Positions 49,650 through 58,333 are shown, counted from the stretch's first letter. The stretch: DNA of 64,000 bases from CAVZOY01 sp963777095 (GCA_963777095.1 CAVZOY010000002.1:806001-870000), one strand, 5' to 3'. Made by a program: numbers and translations. Notes: generated from the letters alone by a model not told the origin.

Positions 49650-50513
49650 TCAGGACCCGAGCAGGAAGGTACGGACGTCGCGGTTGAAGTCGTGGTTGCG
49701 CTCGATCATCGACCAGTGGCCGCAGTTGGCGTACACCTTGAGGTCGGCGTTCTGCAGGATGCCCTCGAGGTAGTAGGAGTTCGACACCGGGATCACCGCG
49801 TCGTCCCGGCCGTGCACGATCAGCGTCTGGTGGGTGAGCTTCTTGAGCTCCTCGTCCGGGACCGTCATCCCCTCCACCCAGCGCTGCCGCGGCGCGGGGA
49901 ACATCGCCGAGAACGCCTCCTGGAAGCCGGGCTGGATGCTGCCCTCGTAGCGCGAGCGGGCGAGTTCGTCGTCGATCCGCTCGGAGTTGTAGACGAAGGT
50001 GTGCAGGACCTCGCGCATGTTCTCGACCGAGGGCTCGTAGCCCCAGACCCGCTCCAGCCCCTCGGTGATCTGGAACGGCACCCCCATGCTGCCCATGAGC
50101 ACGAGCTTGCCGACGCGGTCGGGATGCTTGGTGGCGATGCGCAGCGCGATCCCGCCGCCGAAGCTGTTGCCGACCAGGTGGGCCTTCTCGATGCCGAGGG
50201 TGTCCATCAGACCGACGGTCTGGTCGGCCCAGGTGTCCAGGCCGTACGTGACGCCCTCCGGCCGGTCGGAGAAGCCGAACCCCACCATGTCGGGCGCGAT
50301 GACGTGGAAGTCCTCCGCGAGCGAGGGCATGACCAGCCGCCAGTTGGCGTAGGACGTGACGCCCGGACCGGAGCCGTGGATGAGCAGCACCGTCTCGGCC
50401 CCGGTGCGCTCCAGCTCGACCAGCTCGTCGCGCACCGGGCCCTCGAGATAGTTCGTCCGGATGCCGTTGGCCTCCGCGCTCTGGCCGATCTCCGGCTTCT
50501 CCGTCGTGGTCAT
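49650..50513 (-). CDS. Meta-cleavage-product hydrolase-like (DmpD/BphD type)
   Basis: A 287-residue alpha/beta hydrolase. It has LLIHGSGPGVTSYANW, which carries the HGxGPG pattern typical of carbon-carbon bond hydrolases of ring-opened catechols, a DMVGFGFSDRP turn, Ser in GNSFGGG, Asp in HGRDDAVIP and His in NCGHWSMIE. Such enzymes split 2-hydroxymuconate semialdehydes to 2-hydroxypenta-2,4-dienoate, the substrate of the MhpD gene at 21.6 kb. It leads into the dehydrogenase genes with a 4-base gap. Other ester or C-C substrates are possible. Confidence 0.88.
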   Translation of the reverse strand: MTTTEKPEIGQSAEANGIRTNYLEGPVRDELVELERTGAETVLLIHGSGPGVTSYANWRLVMPSLAEDFHVIAPDMVGFGFSDRPEGVTYGLDTWADQTVGLMDTLGIEKAHLVGNSFGGGIALRIATKHPDRVGKLVLMGSMGVPFQITEGLERVWGYEPSVENMREVLHTFVYNSERIDDELARSRYEGSIQPGFQEAFSAMFPAPRQRWVEGMTVPDEELKKLTHQTLIVHGRDDAVIPVSNSYYLEGILQNADLKVYANCGHWSMIERNHDFNRDVRTFLLGS

Positions 50514-50525
50514 GCCTGCGTCCTC

Positions 50526-50555
50526 TCTCGATGCTTCGTGTCTCGGTGCTTCGTG
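50526..50555. repeat. 15-bp tandem duplication in the operon leader
   Basis: TCTCGATGCTTCGTG is followed directly by TCTCGGTGCTTCGTG, one mismatch. It lies between the MaoC stop and the hydrolase start, next to the hydrolase ribosome site. Confidence 0.8.
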
Positions 50556-50577
50556 ATGCGGTCGGTCCGCGGCGCTG

Positions 50578-51081
50578 TCACGGGTAGTAGCGGAAGACGA
50601 GGTCGGCCACGCAGCAGGGCTTGTCCTGCCCCTCGACCTCGTAGGTGAGGCGGTAGACCACCTCGGCCGCCTCCCCGCCCGGAGCCTCGATCGCCTTCAC
50701 CTCGGCGACCACGACATGCATGCGGATCCGGCTGTCCACGCGCAGCGGCGCCGGGAAGCGGACCTTGTTGAGGCCGTAGTTGAGGACGACGTCGAAGCCG
50801 TCGACCGTGCAGACCTCCCAGAGCAGGCCGGTCGCCATGCCGAGGGTCAGGAAGCCGTGCTGCACCGTGGCACCGAACGGTCCGGTCCTCGCGCGCTCCG
50901 GGTCGACGTGGATCCACTGCTCGTCGCCGGTCAGTCGCGCGAAGGTGGTGATGTCGTCCTGCTCCACGGTGCGCCAACTGCTGACGCCGACCTCCGAACC
51001 GACGCGCTCGCGCAGTCCGTCGAGACCCCGCAGCACCACCGGGGAGCCGCTCGCGACCTCTTCGACAATCGGTTCGCCCAT
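50578..51081 (-). CDS. MaoC-type (R)-enoyl-CoA hydratase
   Basis: A 167-residue hot-dog-fold dehydratase. It has FARLTGDEQWIHVDPERART, then GPFGATVQHGFLTLGM, which together carry the MaoC catalytic Asp/His (D-x4-H motif) and the hydratase loop. The C-terminus is a hot-dog strand set ending VADLVFRYYP. It hydrates crotonyl- or other enoyl-CoA to (R)-3-hydroxyacyl-CoA, the form used by PhaC, or acts on aromatic-derived acyl-CoA. It is the first gene of the nine-gene operon, facing an IclR regulator. ATG 51081 is preferred by domain start. Confidence 0.87.
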   Translation of the reverse strand: MGEPIVEEVASGSPVVLRGLDGLRERVGSEVGVSSWRTVEQDDITTFARLTGDEQWIHVDPERARTGPFGATVQHGFLTLGMATGLLWEVCTVDGFDVVLNYGLNKVRFPAPLRVDSRIRMHVVVAEVKAIEAPGGEAAEVVYRLTYEVEGQDKPCCVADLVFRYYP

Positions 51082-51169
51082 GACCGCTGCCCCTTCGCCG
51101 GTGCCTGCGTGGGTGTCCTTCCGCCGGGACCCGCGGCGAGTGAAGCACCGGCCGTGGAACGGCGACGGG

Positions 51170-51193
51170 CGCTGCCGCAGGTTTCCTGCTGAG
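51170..51193 (-). promoter_or_regulatory. Shared motif upstream of MaoC
   Basis: The minus-strand text CTCAGCAGGAAACCTGCGG (then CAGCG) closely matches CTCGGCAGGAAACCCCCGG (then TGCAGCG) upstream of ccr. It lies about 90 bases before MaoC and 58 bases before the divergent IclR gene. Confidence 0.4.
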
Positions 51194-51250
51194 TGGGAGT
51201 GGGGGTGCCGACGACCGCGACCCCGGCGCGGCTGCGGGCACCATGACCGG

Positions 51251-52033
51251 GTGGCGGGCGGCAGCACCCAGTGGCAGGGACGGTCCGTGATCAGCAAGGT
51301 CGTGTCGCTGCTCGACGCCTTCAGCCCGACGACGCCGGAGTTGTCACTCGGCGACCTCGCCCGCGTGACCGGGCTCCCGGTGTCCACCACCTACCGGCTC
51401 GCCACCGAGCTCGTGGAGTGGGGCGGGCTGGAGCGGGCCGACCGCTCCGGGTACCGGATCGGGATGCGGCTGTGGGAGCTCGGAGCGCTCGCGGCCCGCG
51501 GTGGGACGCTGCGGGACGTCGCCCTGCCGTTCATGCAGGACCTCTACGAGGCCACGCGCGAGAACGTGCACCTGGCGGTGCGCGACGGGCTGGAGGCGCT
51601 GTACGTCGACACGATCTCCGGGCGGGAGTCGGTGCCCACGCGCTCGCGCCGGGGTGGCCGGCTCCCGCTGCACGCGACCGGCGTGGGAAAGGTGCTCCTG
51701 GCACACGCCCCGCCCGAGGTGTTCGCCGCGGTCGTGGACGGCGGGATGCGCCGGTACACCCCGTTCACCGTGGTGGCCCCCGGTCACCTGCGCCGCGCGC
51801 TGGCCGAGGTGCGCCGGAACGGGGTCGCCTACGCCCGGGAGGAGATGAGCCTGGGCTCGCTCTCCGTCGCCGCCCCGGTCGTCGGCGCCGACGGCGCGGT
51901 GGTGGCCGCCCTCGGCGTGGTGCTCACCCAGCGGCGGGGTGATCTGCGCAGACTGGCGCCGGCCGTGCGCACCGCGGCGATCTCCGTGTCGAGAGCGCTG
52001 CAGGAACAGCAGCGGTTGAAGAACTTCGAGTAG
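51251..52033 (+). CDS. IclR-family regulator
   Basis: A 260-residue regulator. The HTH is LSLGDLARVTGLPVSTTYRL, then LERADRSGYRIG, and the effector domain includes LPLHATGVGKVLLAHAPPEV, TPFTVVAPGHLRRALAEVR and LSVAAPVVGADGAVVAAL. It is divergent from MaoC and so the probable controller of the nine-gene operon. The GTG start is chosen because it begins right before the conserved N-terminal segment; its ribosome site is weak. Confidence 0.88.
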   Translation: MAGGSTQWQGRSVISKVVSLLDAFSPTTPELSLGDLARVTGLPVSTTYRLATELVEWGGLERADRSGYRIGMRLWELGALAARGGTLRDVALPFMQDLYEATRENVHLAVRDGLEALYVDTISGRESVPTRSRRGGRLPLHATGVGKVLLAHAPPEVFAAVVDGGMRRYTPFTVVAPGHLRRALAEVRRNGVAYAREEMSLGSLSVAAPVVGADGAVVAALGVVLTQRRGDLRRLAPAVRTAAISVSRALQEQQRLKNFE

Positions 52034-52131
52034 CCGTTACGACTTCTCATGGTTCTCACTGGATGGGAACGATTCGTCGCCTTTCCCTCGCGCCGTTGCG
52101 ACCCTCGTGCGCAACGACAGGTGGAGGGTGC

Positions 52132-52923
52132 ATGGCAGGCGGAGCAATCGAGAGCGGCCGATCCGTGGTGAGTCGCGTCGCGGCGATCCTCATGGCCTTT
52201 CGCAACGGCGGTACGCACTCACTGACCGAACTGGCACGACTGGCCGGGCTGCCGATCTCCACGACGCACCGGCTCGTCGGCGACCTGGTGTCCCGCCGCG
52301 TGCTGGAGCGCACCGAGGACGGCGCCTACCGCGTCGGTCTTCCGCTCCGCATGATCGGCGGCCTCGCGATGCCGTCGTCGCCGCCACTGCTGGAACAGGC
52401 CCTCGTGGTCATCGCCGACGTCGCGGCGGTCACCGGGACCGCGGTGCGGGTGGGCGTGCTGGACAGCAGCCGGGCGGTCGTGGCCGTCACCGGTGCCGGA
52501 CGGACCCCGGCCGATGGCTTCGCCGACGATCCGATCCCCGCGCATGCGAGCGCTCTGGGCCGGGTCCTCCTCGCGTTCAGCCCCGCCGAGGTCGTGGACG
52601 AGGTGATCGCGGCGGCGCGGGCGACCGCAGGCGACACCCCGTTCAGCCCGGACAGGCTGCGCCGCCTCCTGTCCACCACCCGGCTGACCCGGGTGGCCGT
52701 GCACCGCGATGCGCGGGGCGGCCGGTGCCAGGTCGCCGTCCCCGTGTTCGGCACCGGCGGAGTTCTGCTCGCCGGGCTCGAGGCGACCGTCCGCGATCCC
52801 GCAGCCGGCTTCGAGCAGGCTCGCGGTGCCCTTCTCGTGGCCGCCGGCAGCCTGTCGCGCCAGCTCGCCACGACGCCGGCGCCCGACGAGCCGGAGATCG
52901 ACGAGGGAGGCGCGGCCGGCTGA
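52132..52923 (+). CDS. IclR-family regulator, paralogue of 26489-27301
   Basis: A 263-residue regulator. HTH: HSLTELARLAGLPISTTHRL, then VLERTEDGAYRVGLPLRM. Effector domain: PAHASALGRVLLAFSPAEVV, TPFSPDRLRRLLSTTRLTRV, CQVAVPVFGTGGVLLAGLEA. Its N-terminal 70 residues match the IclR at 26489 very closely, so the two probably arose by duplication and may bind related sites. ATG 52132 follows GGTGGAGGG. It runs in the same direction as the IclR before it, with a 98-base gap. Confidence 0.88.
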   Translation: MAGGAIESGRSVVSRVAAILMAFRNGGTHSLTELARLAGLPISTTHRLVGDLVSRRVLERTEDGAYRVGLPLRMIGGLAMPSSPPLLEQALVVIADVAAVTGTAVRVGVLDSSRAVVAVTGAGRTPADGFADDPIPAHASALGRVLLAFSPAEVVDEVIAAARATAGDTPFSPDRLRRLLSTTRLTRVAVHRDARGGRCQVAVPVFGTGGVLLAGLEATVRDPAAGFEQARGALLVAAGSLSRQLATTPAPDEPEIDEGGAAG

Positions 52924-52965
52924 AGAAGGACCCCACTGCCCCCCACCACTCGCAAGCTCGCGGCG

Positions 52966-52983
52966 GGCCCCTGCAGCGGGGCC
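52966..52983. terminator. Short hairpin between convergent genes
   Basis: GGCCCC and GGGGCC flank TGCAGC directly before the MBL stop codon on the minus strand. Stem is only 6 bases. Confidence 0.4.
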
Positions 52984-54046
52984 TCAGCTGAGCAGCGCGT
53001 CGACCTCGAGCGGGCCGTCGCCCGGTGGCGAACCACTCGTAGACGCCGTCCGGCCGGGTCCGTCGCTCCACGACACCCGACCAGCGCAGGTAGGCCACGT
53101 GGGCCAGCGTCTCGGAGATCGCCAGCTGGCGCTGGTGGGCCAGCACCGCCTTCGCGACGAGCCGGTCGGCGAGCTCGGTGACCGTCGACGGCTGTTCCTG
53201 GATCGCCCGGCGGATGCTGTCGAGCCGGCGGACCTTGTTCCGCAGGATCACCTCGATCCGGCTGGCGGCGTCTCCGAAGGGACGCCCGTGACCTGGGTAG
53301 ACCAGGCGGGGGCGCAGGGCGGCGATCCGGCGCAGGGAGTCGAGGTAGCTGCGGAGCGGATCGGCGTCGAACCCGCGCTCGAAGCTCACCGGGGGCGTGA
53401 TGCCCGGGAGCAGGTGATCACCGGACAGCAGCACGCCGCGCGTCGGCGACCAGAGGCAGACGTGCCCGAGGGAATGCCCCGGCGTGTGGATGACGTCCCA
53501 TCGGTCGCCTCCGATCGCGAGCTCCTCGCCGCCACGGAGCCGCTGCGACGCCTCGACCACGGAGTGCAGGTAGGGCAGCCAGCGGGTCAGGTGGTCCGCG
53601 AGGTCCGTGCGCTCGGCCTCCGAGACCCCGTGGTCGGCGTACGTGTCCCGACGCCGGGCTCGGGCGGTGTCGGGATGCCGGTACTTCTCGCAGTCGAGGT
53701 CGGTGAGCGTGTGCATGGCCAGCTCGGCACCGGTGGCCTCCATCAGGCGGCCGGCGAGGCCGTAGTGGTCGATGTGCGCGTGGGTGACCACGATGCGGGC
53801 GACGTCCCGGAGGGCGTAGCCCGCCGATTCGAGGCCTGCTTCGACCGCGGCGAGCCCGCCGTCGGGCAGGTCCGGCCGCCACACACCGCAGTCGACGAGG
53901 GTCACGCTGTCGCCGTCGGCGAGGACGTGCATGTTGACGCTCTCGACCGCGTTCACCCCGATGGGGAGCGCCACCCGGCTCACGCCTTCCAGACGGCCAG
54001 GGTCGACGACGACGTCCGCGTCGGGCTCGGTCGGCACCCGGCTCAC
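52984..54046 (-). CDS. Metallo-beta-lactamase-fold hydrolase, paralogue, frameshifted at the end
   Basis: A 353-residue MBL-fold protein with the complete metal set: THAHIDHYG, a later His in TPGHSLGHVCLW, Asp in LSGDHLLPG and His in YPGHGRPFGD. It is similar along its length to the MBL at 37200-38267. In the written frame the protein reads past EWFATG into Arg/Pro-rich nonsense as far as 52643. In the +1 frame it ends naturally as EWFATGDGPLEVDALLS at TGA 52984; removing one base from CCC at 53021-53023 gives that end. GTG 54046 overlaps the dodecin stop. Confidence 0.85.
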
Positions 54047-54252
54047 CCGTGCATGCGTTCCAGCAGCGTGAACCAGATCCGCAGCTGCACCTCGTAGGCC
54101 GCAGCCGAACCGTCCACGACCCCGGAGATGCGGCGCACCTCGAAGGAGGTGATGCCCTCCAACGAGAGGCGCGCGCGGTCGAGCGCCTCCGTGACGGCGT
54201 CCTGGATCGTCTCGCCGGTACCGATCAGGTCGATGGCCTTCTTGACGCCCAC
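54043..54252 (-). CDS. Dodecin
   Basis: A 69-residue dodecin-family protein (KKAIDLIGTGETIQDAVTEA, then FEVRRISGVVDG and YEVQLRIWFTLLE). Dodecins form hollow twelve-subunit shells that store or buffer FAD, FMN or CoA. The stop overlaps the MBL start (GTGA), so these two are translated together. The size and pattern fit the family well. Confidence 0.88.
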   Translation of the reverse strand: MGVKKAIDLIGTGETIQDAVTEALDRARLSLEGITSFEVRRISGVVDGSAAAYEVQLRIWFTLLERMHG

Positions 54253-54323
54253 GGCGCCATCATCGGATCGCCGCCGGTAGGCGTACCCGCGTTCCCGCTG
54301 CGTGGAAGTGGCCTGCCGAACAG

Positions 54324-54971
54324 TCAGTCCTCATGGTGCACGCGTCCCCACGCCAGGTAGCCCCCGCCCAGCGCCACCTCGTCGACCTCGAGACCGGGAA
54401 CGCGCTCGGCCAGCAGGGCCCAGGGCCGGTGGAAACCGGCGAAGGTGCGGACGAAGGGGGCGTGCGTCGCCATCACCGTCGCGTTGACCGCGACCGCCCA
54501 CGGCGGCGCCCACTTCCCGCCGGTCGCGGCAACTCCCCCACCCTCGCGCACGTGCGCCAGGACGACGTCGAGGGCGGCTGCCGATTGCAGGACGTCGTGG
54601 ACGGCGCAGAACAGCGCGTGGTCGGCCGTCGGCAGCACCGCCGACTCCACGGGAGAGCCGACGAGCACGACGTTGGTCCATCCCCGGGCCTCGACCCGTT
54701 CGGCTGCCAGGGCCCTCATCGCGGCCGCCGGTTCGACGCCGACCACGGTGCCGGTCGAACCGACCCGGGCGACCAGCTGCTCGAAGCAGAGCCCCGTGCC
54801 GCAGCCGACGTCCAGGACCACGTCGCCGGTCTCCACGGGCAGGAGCTGGATCACCCGGCTGCGGTACACCTCGAAGCCGGCCGTGCGGGCGTCGTAGCTG
54901 CCGGCATCACGGCCGTAGGCGTCGACGGATCGGGAGGCCGTCGAGCGACCGGCGGGTTCGGGCCTGGGCAT
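54324..54971 (-). CDS. SAM-dependent methyltransferase
   Basis: A 215-residue class I methyltransferase. The SAM loop is VVLDVGCGTGLCFEQLVARV, followed by an acidic VVGVEPAAAMRALA and VESAVLPTADHALF regions. No substrate clue; small-molecule or quinone-type methylation is possible. ATG 54971 is chosen over a TTG at 55013. It lies 71 bases upstream of dodecin on the same strand; it could share the transcript. Confidence 0.8.
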   Translation of the reverse strand: MPRPEPAGRSTASRSVDAYGRDAGSYDARTAGFEVYRSRVIQLLPVETGDVVLDVGCGTGLCFEQLVARVGSTGTVVGVEPAAAMRALAAERVEARGWTNVVLVGSPVESAVLPTADHALFCAVHDVLQSAAALDVVLAHVREGGGVAATGGKWAPPWAVAVNATVMATHAPFVRTFAGFHRPWALLAERVPGLEVDEVALGGGYLAWGRVHHED

Positions 54972-55070
54972 GGGCGCCCTCTCGGCGTGCTCCGGTGCTG
55001 GCGATGCTGCCAATGATCCCGGTCCCGGCGGCTGCCGGGAACCTTTCCCCCGGTTCGGATCCCGCGTCGG

Positions 55071-56138
55071 TCAGGACAGTTCGGCACCCGTCGGCCGCGG
55101 GTTCACGTCCCCGCCGGACGCCGATCCGGCGGGTGCGGTCGTCGGCGCAGGCGTCCGCTGGAACAGGACGTAGAGGTAGACGAGCGCCGGGACGAGGAAC
55201 ACCGCTCCGACGGCGAGCGCGACGAGCGTGGCCTGCAACGTCGCCCGACCGGTCGCGGCCTCCTCGATCGTCACCTCGGGCACCAGGATGTACGGGTACT
55301 GGGCCACGGCCCACCCGACCAGGATCGTGGTGACGGCCAGGGCCGAGGCCAGCCGAGCCGGCACGTACCGCCGCTTCGCGATGAGGACGACGGCGGCGAC
55401 CCCGGCCACGACGGACAGCCCGAGCACGGGAAGGGCCCGGCCGGTGAGCCCCTCCCAGAGCAGCGGGGCGTCGCTGCGCAGCACGAGCAGCCCGGCGAGG
55501 CCCACGGCGCCGGTCACCGCGGCGGTGCCGAGGGCGCGGCGGCGGAACTGGTCGGCGAGATCTTCGGCCCCCTCGCGGCGGGCGTCCGCGCAGAGGAAGA
55601 CTGCCGAGAGGTACGCGCACACCAGGATCGCCATGACGCCGCCCAGCGCGGACGTGGGGTTCACCCAGCTCGTGATGACGTCCCCCGCGGCGATGCCGGG
55701 CGGCACCCGCCCCGACGCCACCCCCCCGACGACGGCGCCGAGGAAGAACGGCGTGACCAGGGACGACAGGGCGAAGGAAGCGCCGAGGAACCGACGCATC
55801 GGCAGCGTGGTGATGCTCTTGCGGAAGGCGAAGGCCGCCCCGCGCGCGATCATGCCGAACGCGGCGAGGGTCAGCGGGATGTACAGCGTCGTGACGACCG
55901 CGGCAAACGCGCCGGAGAACCCCGTCCACAGGACGACCAGCACGAAGATCAGCCACACGTGGTTGGCCTCCCAGACGGGGCCGATCGAGTGCTCGATGAG
56001 ATCGCGCTGCCGGGCTCCGCGCCGGGTGCCCCCGGCGAGCAGGTCCCAGATCCCGGCACCGAAGTCCGCGCCGCCGAAGAGCCCGTAGGCGATCAGCCCG
56101 ACGAACATGATGCCGAGGACCACCTCCGCCAGCGTCAT
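55071..56138 (-). CDS. cydB: Cytochrome bd ubiquinol/menaquinol oxidase subunit II
   Basis: A 355-residue membrane subunit with about nine hydrophobic helices. It begins MTLAEVVLGIMFVGLIAYGL and has the CydB pattern YGLFGGADFGAGIWDLLAGG, then EHSIGPVWEANHVWLIFVLV. With CydA it makes a high-affinity quinol oxidase that reduces O2 without pumping protons. In the written sequence cydA runs straight into this gene without a stop, but an ATG with a GAGGAG site at normal spacing lies at 56138, and a natural cydA stop (TGA in ATGA) overlaps it in the +1 frame. Confidence 0.92.
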   Translation of the reverse strand: MTLAEVVLGIMFVGLIAYGLFGGADFGAGIWDLLAGGTRRGARQRDLIEHSIGPVWEANHVWLIFVLVVLWTGFSGAFAAVVTTLYIPLTLAAFGMIARGAAFAFRKSITTLPMRRFLGASFALSSLVTPFFLGAVVGGVASGRVPPGIAAGDVITSWVNPTSALGGVMAILVCAYLSAVFLCADARREGAEDLADQFRRRALGTAAVTGAVGLAGLLVLRSDAPLLWEGLTGRALPVLGLSVVAGVAAVVLIAKRRYVPARLASALAVTTILVGWAVAQYPYILVPEVTIEEAATGRATLQATLVALAVGAVFLVPALVYLYVLFQRTPAPTTAPAGSASGGDVNPRPTGAELS

Positions 56139-57521
56139 CGGACTGCCAGCTCCTCGGTGTGCTCGTCGGGAGGCGCGAGCGTCGACCTCCTGCGGCGCCG
56201 GGGTGTCGTGGTGGCGCGCGAGGCGCCGCAGCACGATGACCGTCAGCGCGGTGAGCCCGACGTAGATGGCGACGACGGCGTAGAAGCCGAGGTACAGGCC
56301 CGACGCCGGACTCACGGCGTCCGCAGTCCGCAGGATGCCGTAGACGATCCACGGCTGCCGCCCCACCTCCGTGGTGATCCAGCCGGCCTCCATGGCGACG
56401 ATCGCCCCCACGCCGGACACCGCGACGGCGCGCAGGAACCACGGTGACTTCGGGATACGTCGTCGGCGCCACCAGGTCCAGCCGAACAGGAAGGCGAGAA
56501 GCAGGAGTGCCGACCCGATGCCGACCATCACGTTGTACGCCAGGTGCACCACGTTGACCGGCGGCCGCTCGTCGACCGGCGTCTCCTCCAGCCCCTCGAC
56601 CACGCCGTTGATGTCGTGGTGGATCAGGAGGGACAGCCCCCACGGGACGTCGATCGAGTAGTGCAGCTCGTCGTCGTAGTAGATCCCACCCAGCGACAGG
56701 GGCGCGCGATCGGTCGTCTCGTACAGCCCCTCCATGGCGGCGAGCTTGGTCGGCTGTTGCTCGGCCACGACGTTGGCGATCCAGTCGCCGACGCCGATCT
56801 GGATCGGCGTGAGGATCGCGGCGAACGTGAGCGGGATGAGCAGTCCGAACTTGTGGCGCTGGTCCCGGCGGCCGCGGAGCATCCCGATCGCGTAGACGGA
56901 GGCGACCGTGAAACCGGTGACCATGTAGGCCGCGAGCAGCATGTGCGCGGTCTGCGGCCAGGTGGACGGACCGAACATCGCCGCCCACGGCTCCGCGTCG
57001 ACGACCTGACCGTCGGCGTCCAGCCGGAAGCCGGTCGGGTTGTTCATCCAGGCGTTGGCCGCGACCACGAAGAAGGCGCCGGCCGCACCCGAGATGATCA
57101 TCGGCAGAGCACTGAGCATGTGGGCCCTCGGCGACAGGCGGTTCCAGCCGAACAGGTAGATGCCGACGAAGATCGCCTCGATGAAGAAGGCGTAGCCCTC
57201 GAGGACGAACGGGAAGCCGAAGACCTCACCGAAGCGGTCCATGAGGCCCGGCCAGAGGATGCCCATCTCGAAGGAGAGCAGCGTTCCGGAGACCGCGCCC
57301 GCAGCGAAGAGCACGCCCATCGCCTTGGCCCAGGTGTGCGCGAGGTCGGTGAGGGCCGCGTTGCCCCGCTTGTGTCCGCGCCACTCGGCGAACACCGTCA
57401 ACACCGGGAACGCGATCCCGAAGCAGGAGAAGATGATGTGCCAGCCCAACGACACGGCCATCTGCATCCGTGCCGGGTAGAGGTTCTCCGTGGCATCCGC
57501 CAGGACCGCAAACGGCTCCAC
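56135..57521 (-). CDS. cydA: Cytochrome bd oxidase subunit I; 3' end frameshifted
   Basis: A roughly 460-residue heme-bearing subunit with nine or so membrane helices (MQMAVSLGWHIIFSCFGIAF, with the heme-ligand His, then WAKAMGVLFAAGAVSGTLLS and WITTEVGRQPWIVYGILRTA). GTG 57521 has GGAGGT 4 bases upstream. After QEVD the written frame continues into cydB as one 817-residue frame. A natural end, APPDEHTEELAVR and TGA, is in the +1 frame and forms an ATGA overlap with cydB. One extra base between about 56160 and 56205 explains this. I annotate separate genes; a true fusion is the alternative. Confidence 0.85.
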
Positions 57522-57706
57522 GCCGACCTCCACTCCGAGCCAGTGGATGCAGGATGAGCGGTCCGGTACCGACGCCAGCGCTGAGCACTCCAGTTCCCGC
57601 CGGGTGGAAACGCGTCCGCCGATCCGGTGGCCGGCGCGATCCGTGCTGGACATACTGGCGCCCCGTCGCAGGCGCTGGGCCTGCAGCCGGACGAGAGAGA
57701 CCCGTC

Positions 57707-58324
57707 ATGACCGAAGCGACCGACAGGTTCGCCGAGTTGACCCGCCAGGGGCACCAGGTGTTCACCGCCGCCGTCCAGGCCTGGGAGCAGGCCGCGCGTT
57801 CGATGACCGAAGCAGCGCGCCGCCCAGGGAGCCGGCTACCCGATGTGGGGGCGTCGGTCGACGCCGCCTTCGACTTCGCCGCCCAGATGCTGGCCGATCA
57901 GCGCGACTTCGCGAGGACCCTGATGTCCGCCGGCACCGAGGCGTTCGCGGCGACCGCTCAGCCGTCGGGGGCCGACGGTGCCGAGACCGCCGCCGGCCCG
58001 GCCGTGCAGCCGGCTCAGGACGCCGACCAGCCCGGCGCGGACGCCGTCGCAGCCGTCGCGCCGGCCACCTCCGCGCCGACCGCCTCCGCGCCGACCGGCC
58101 CCGCCGCGACCGGCCCCGCCGCGACCGTGGACGCCGGCGGCCCGAGTGGGACGACGCCGGCGAAGAAGGCGACGGCCGCGAAGAAGACGACCACGACCAA
58201 GACGACCTCGACCAAGACCGCGAAGAAGACGACGCCGGCGAAGGAGGCGGCGGCCGCGAAGAAGACGACCACGACGAAGGCGCCGGCGAAGCGCGCCGCC
58301 CGGCGCAGCGGGAACGCCTCCTGA
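57707..58324 (+). CDS. Phasin with histone-like Lys/Ala/Thr/Pro tail (PhaF-like)
   Basis: A 205-residue protein. Residues 1-90 are an amphipathic phasin-like helix region (FAELTRQGHQVFTAAVQAWE, then ASVDAAFDFAAQMLADQRDF). Residues 90-145 are an Ala/Pro/Gly-rich linker. Residues 145-205 are a Lys-rich tail with PAKK/AAKKTTTT repeats like histone H1 or PhaF of pseudomonads, which tether PHA granules to the nucleoid. The AAKKTTTT-type repeats at about 58172-58200 and 58250-58280 are near-identical in DNA. ATG 57707 is one of several possible starts. It is divergent from cydA. Confidence 0.82.
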   Translation: MTEATDRFAELTRQGHQVFTAAVQAWEQAARSMTEAARRPGSRLPDVGASVDAAFDFAAQMLADQRDFARTLMSAGTEAFAATAQPSGADGAETAAGPAVQPAQDADQPGADAVAAVAPATSAPTASAPTGPAATGPAATVDAGGPSGTTPAKKATAAKKTTTTKTTSTKTAKKTTPAKEAAAAKKTTTTKAPAKRAARRSGNAS

Positions 58325-58333
58325 GTCGATCGG

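Noticed and set aside
52643..52983. C-terminal extension of the MBL protein on the minus strand
   Set aside because: It is antisense to the IclR gene and follows a frame break; the natural MBL end is at 52984.
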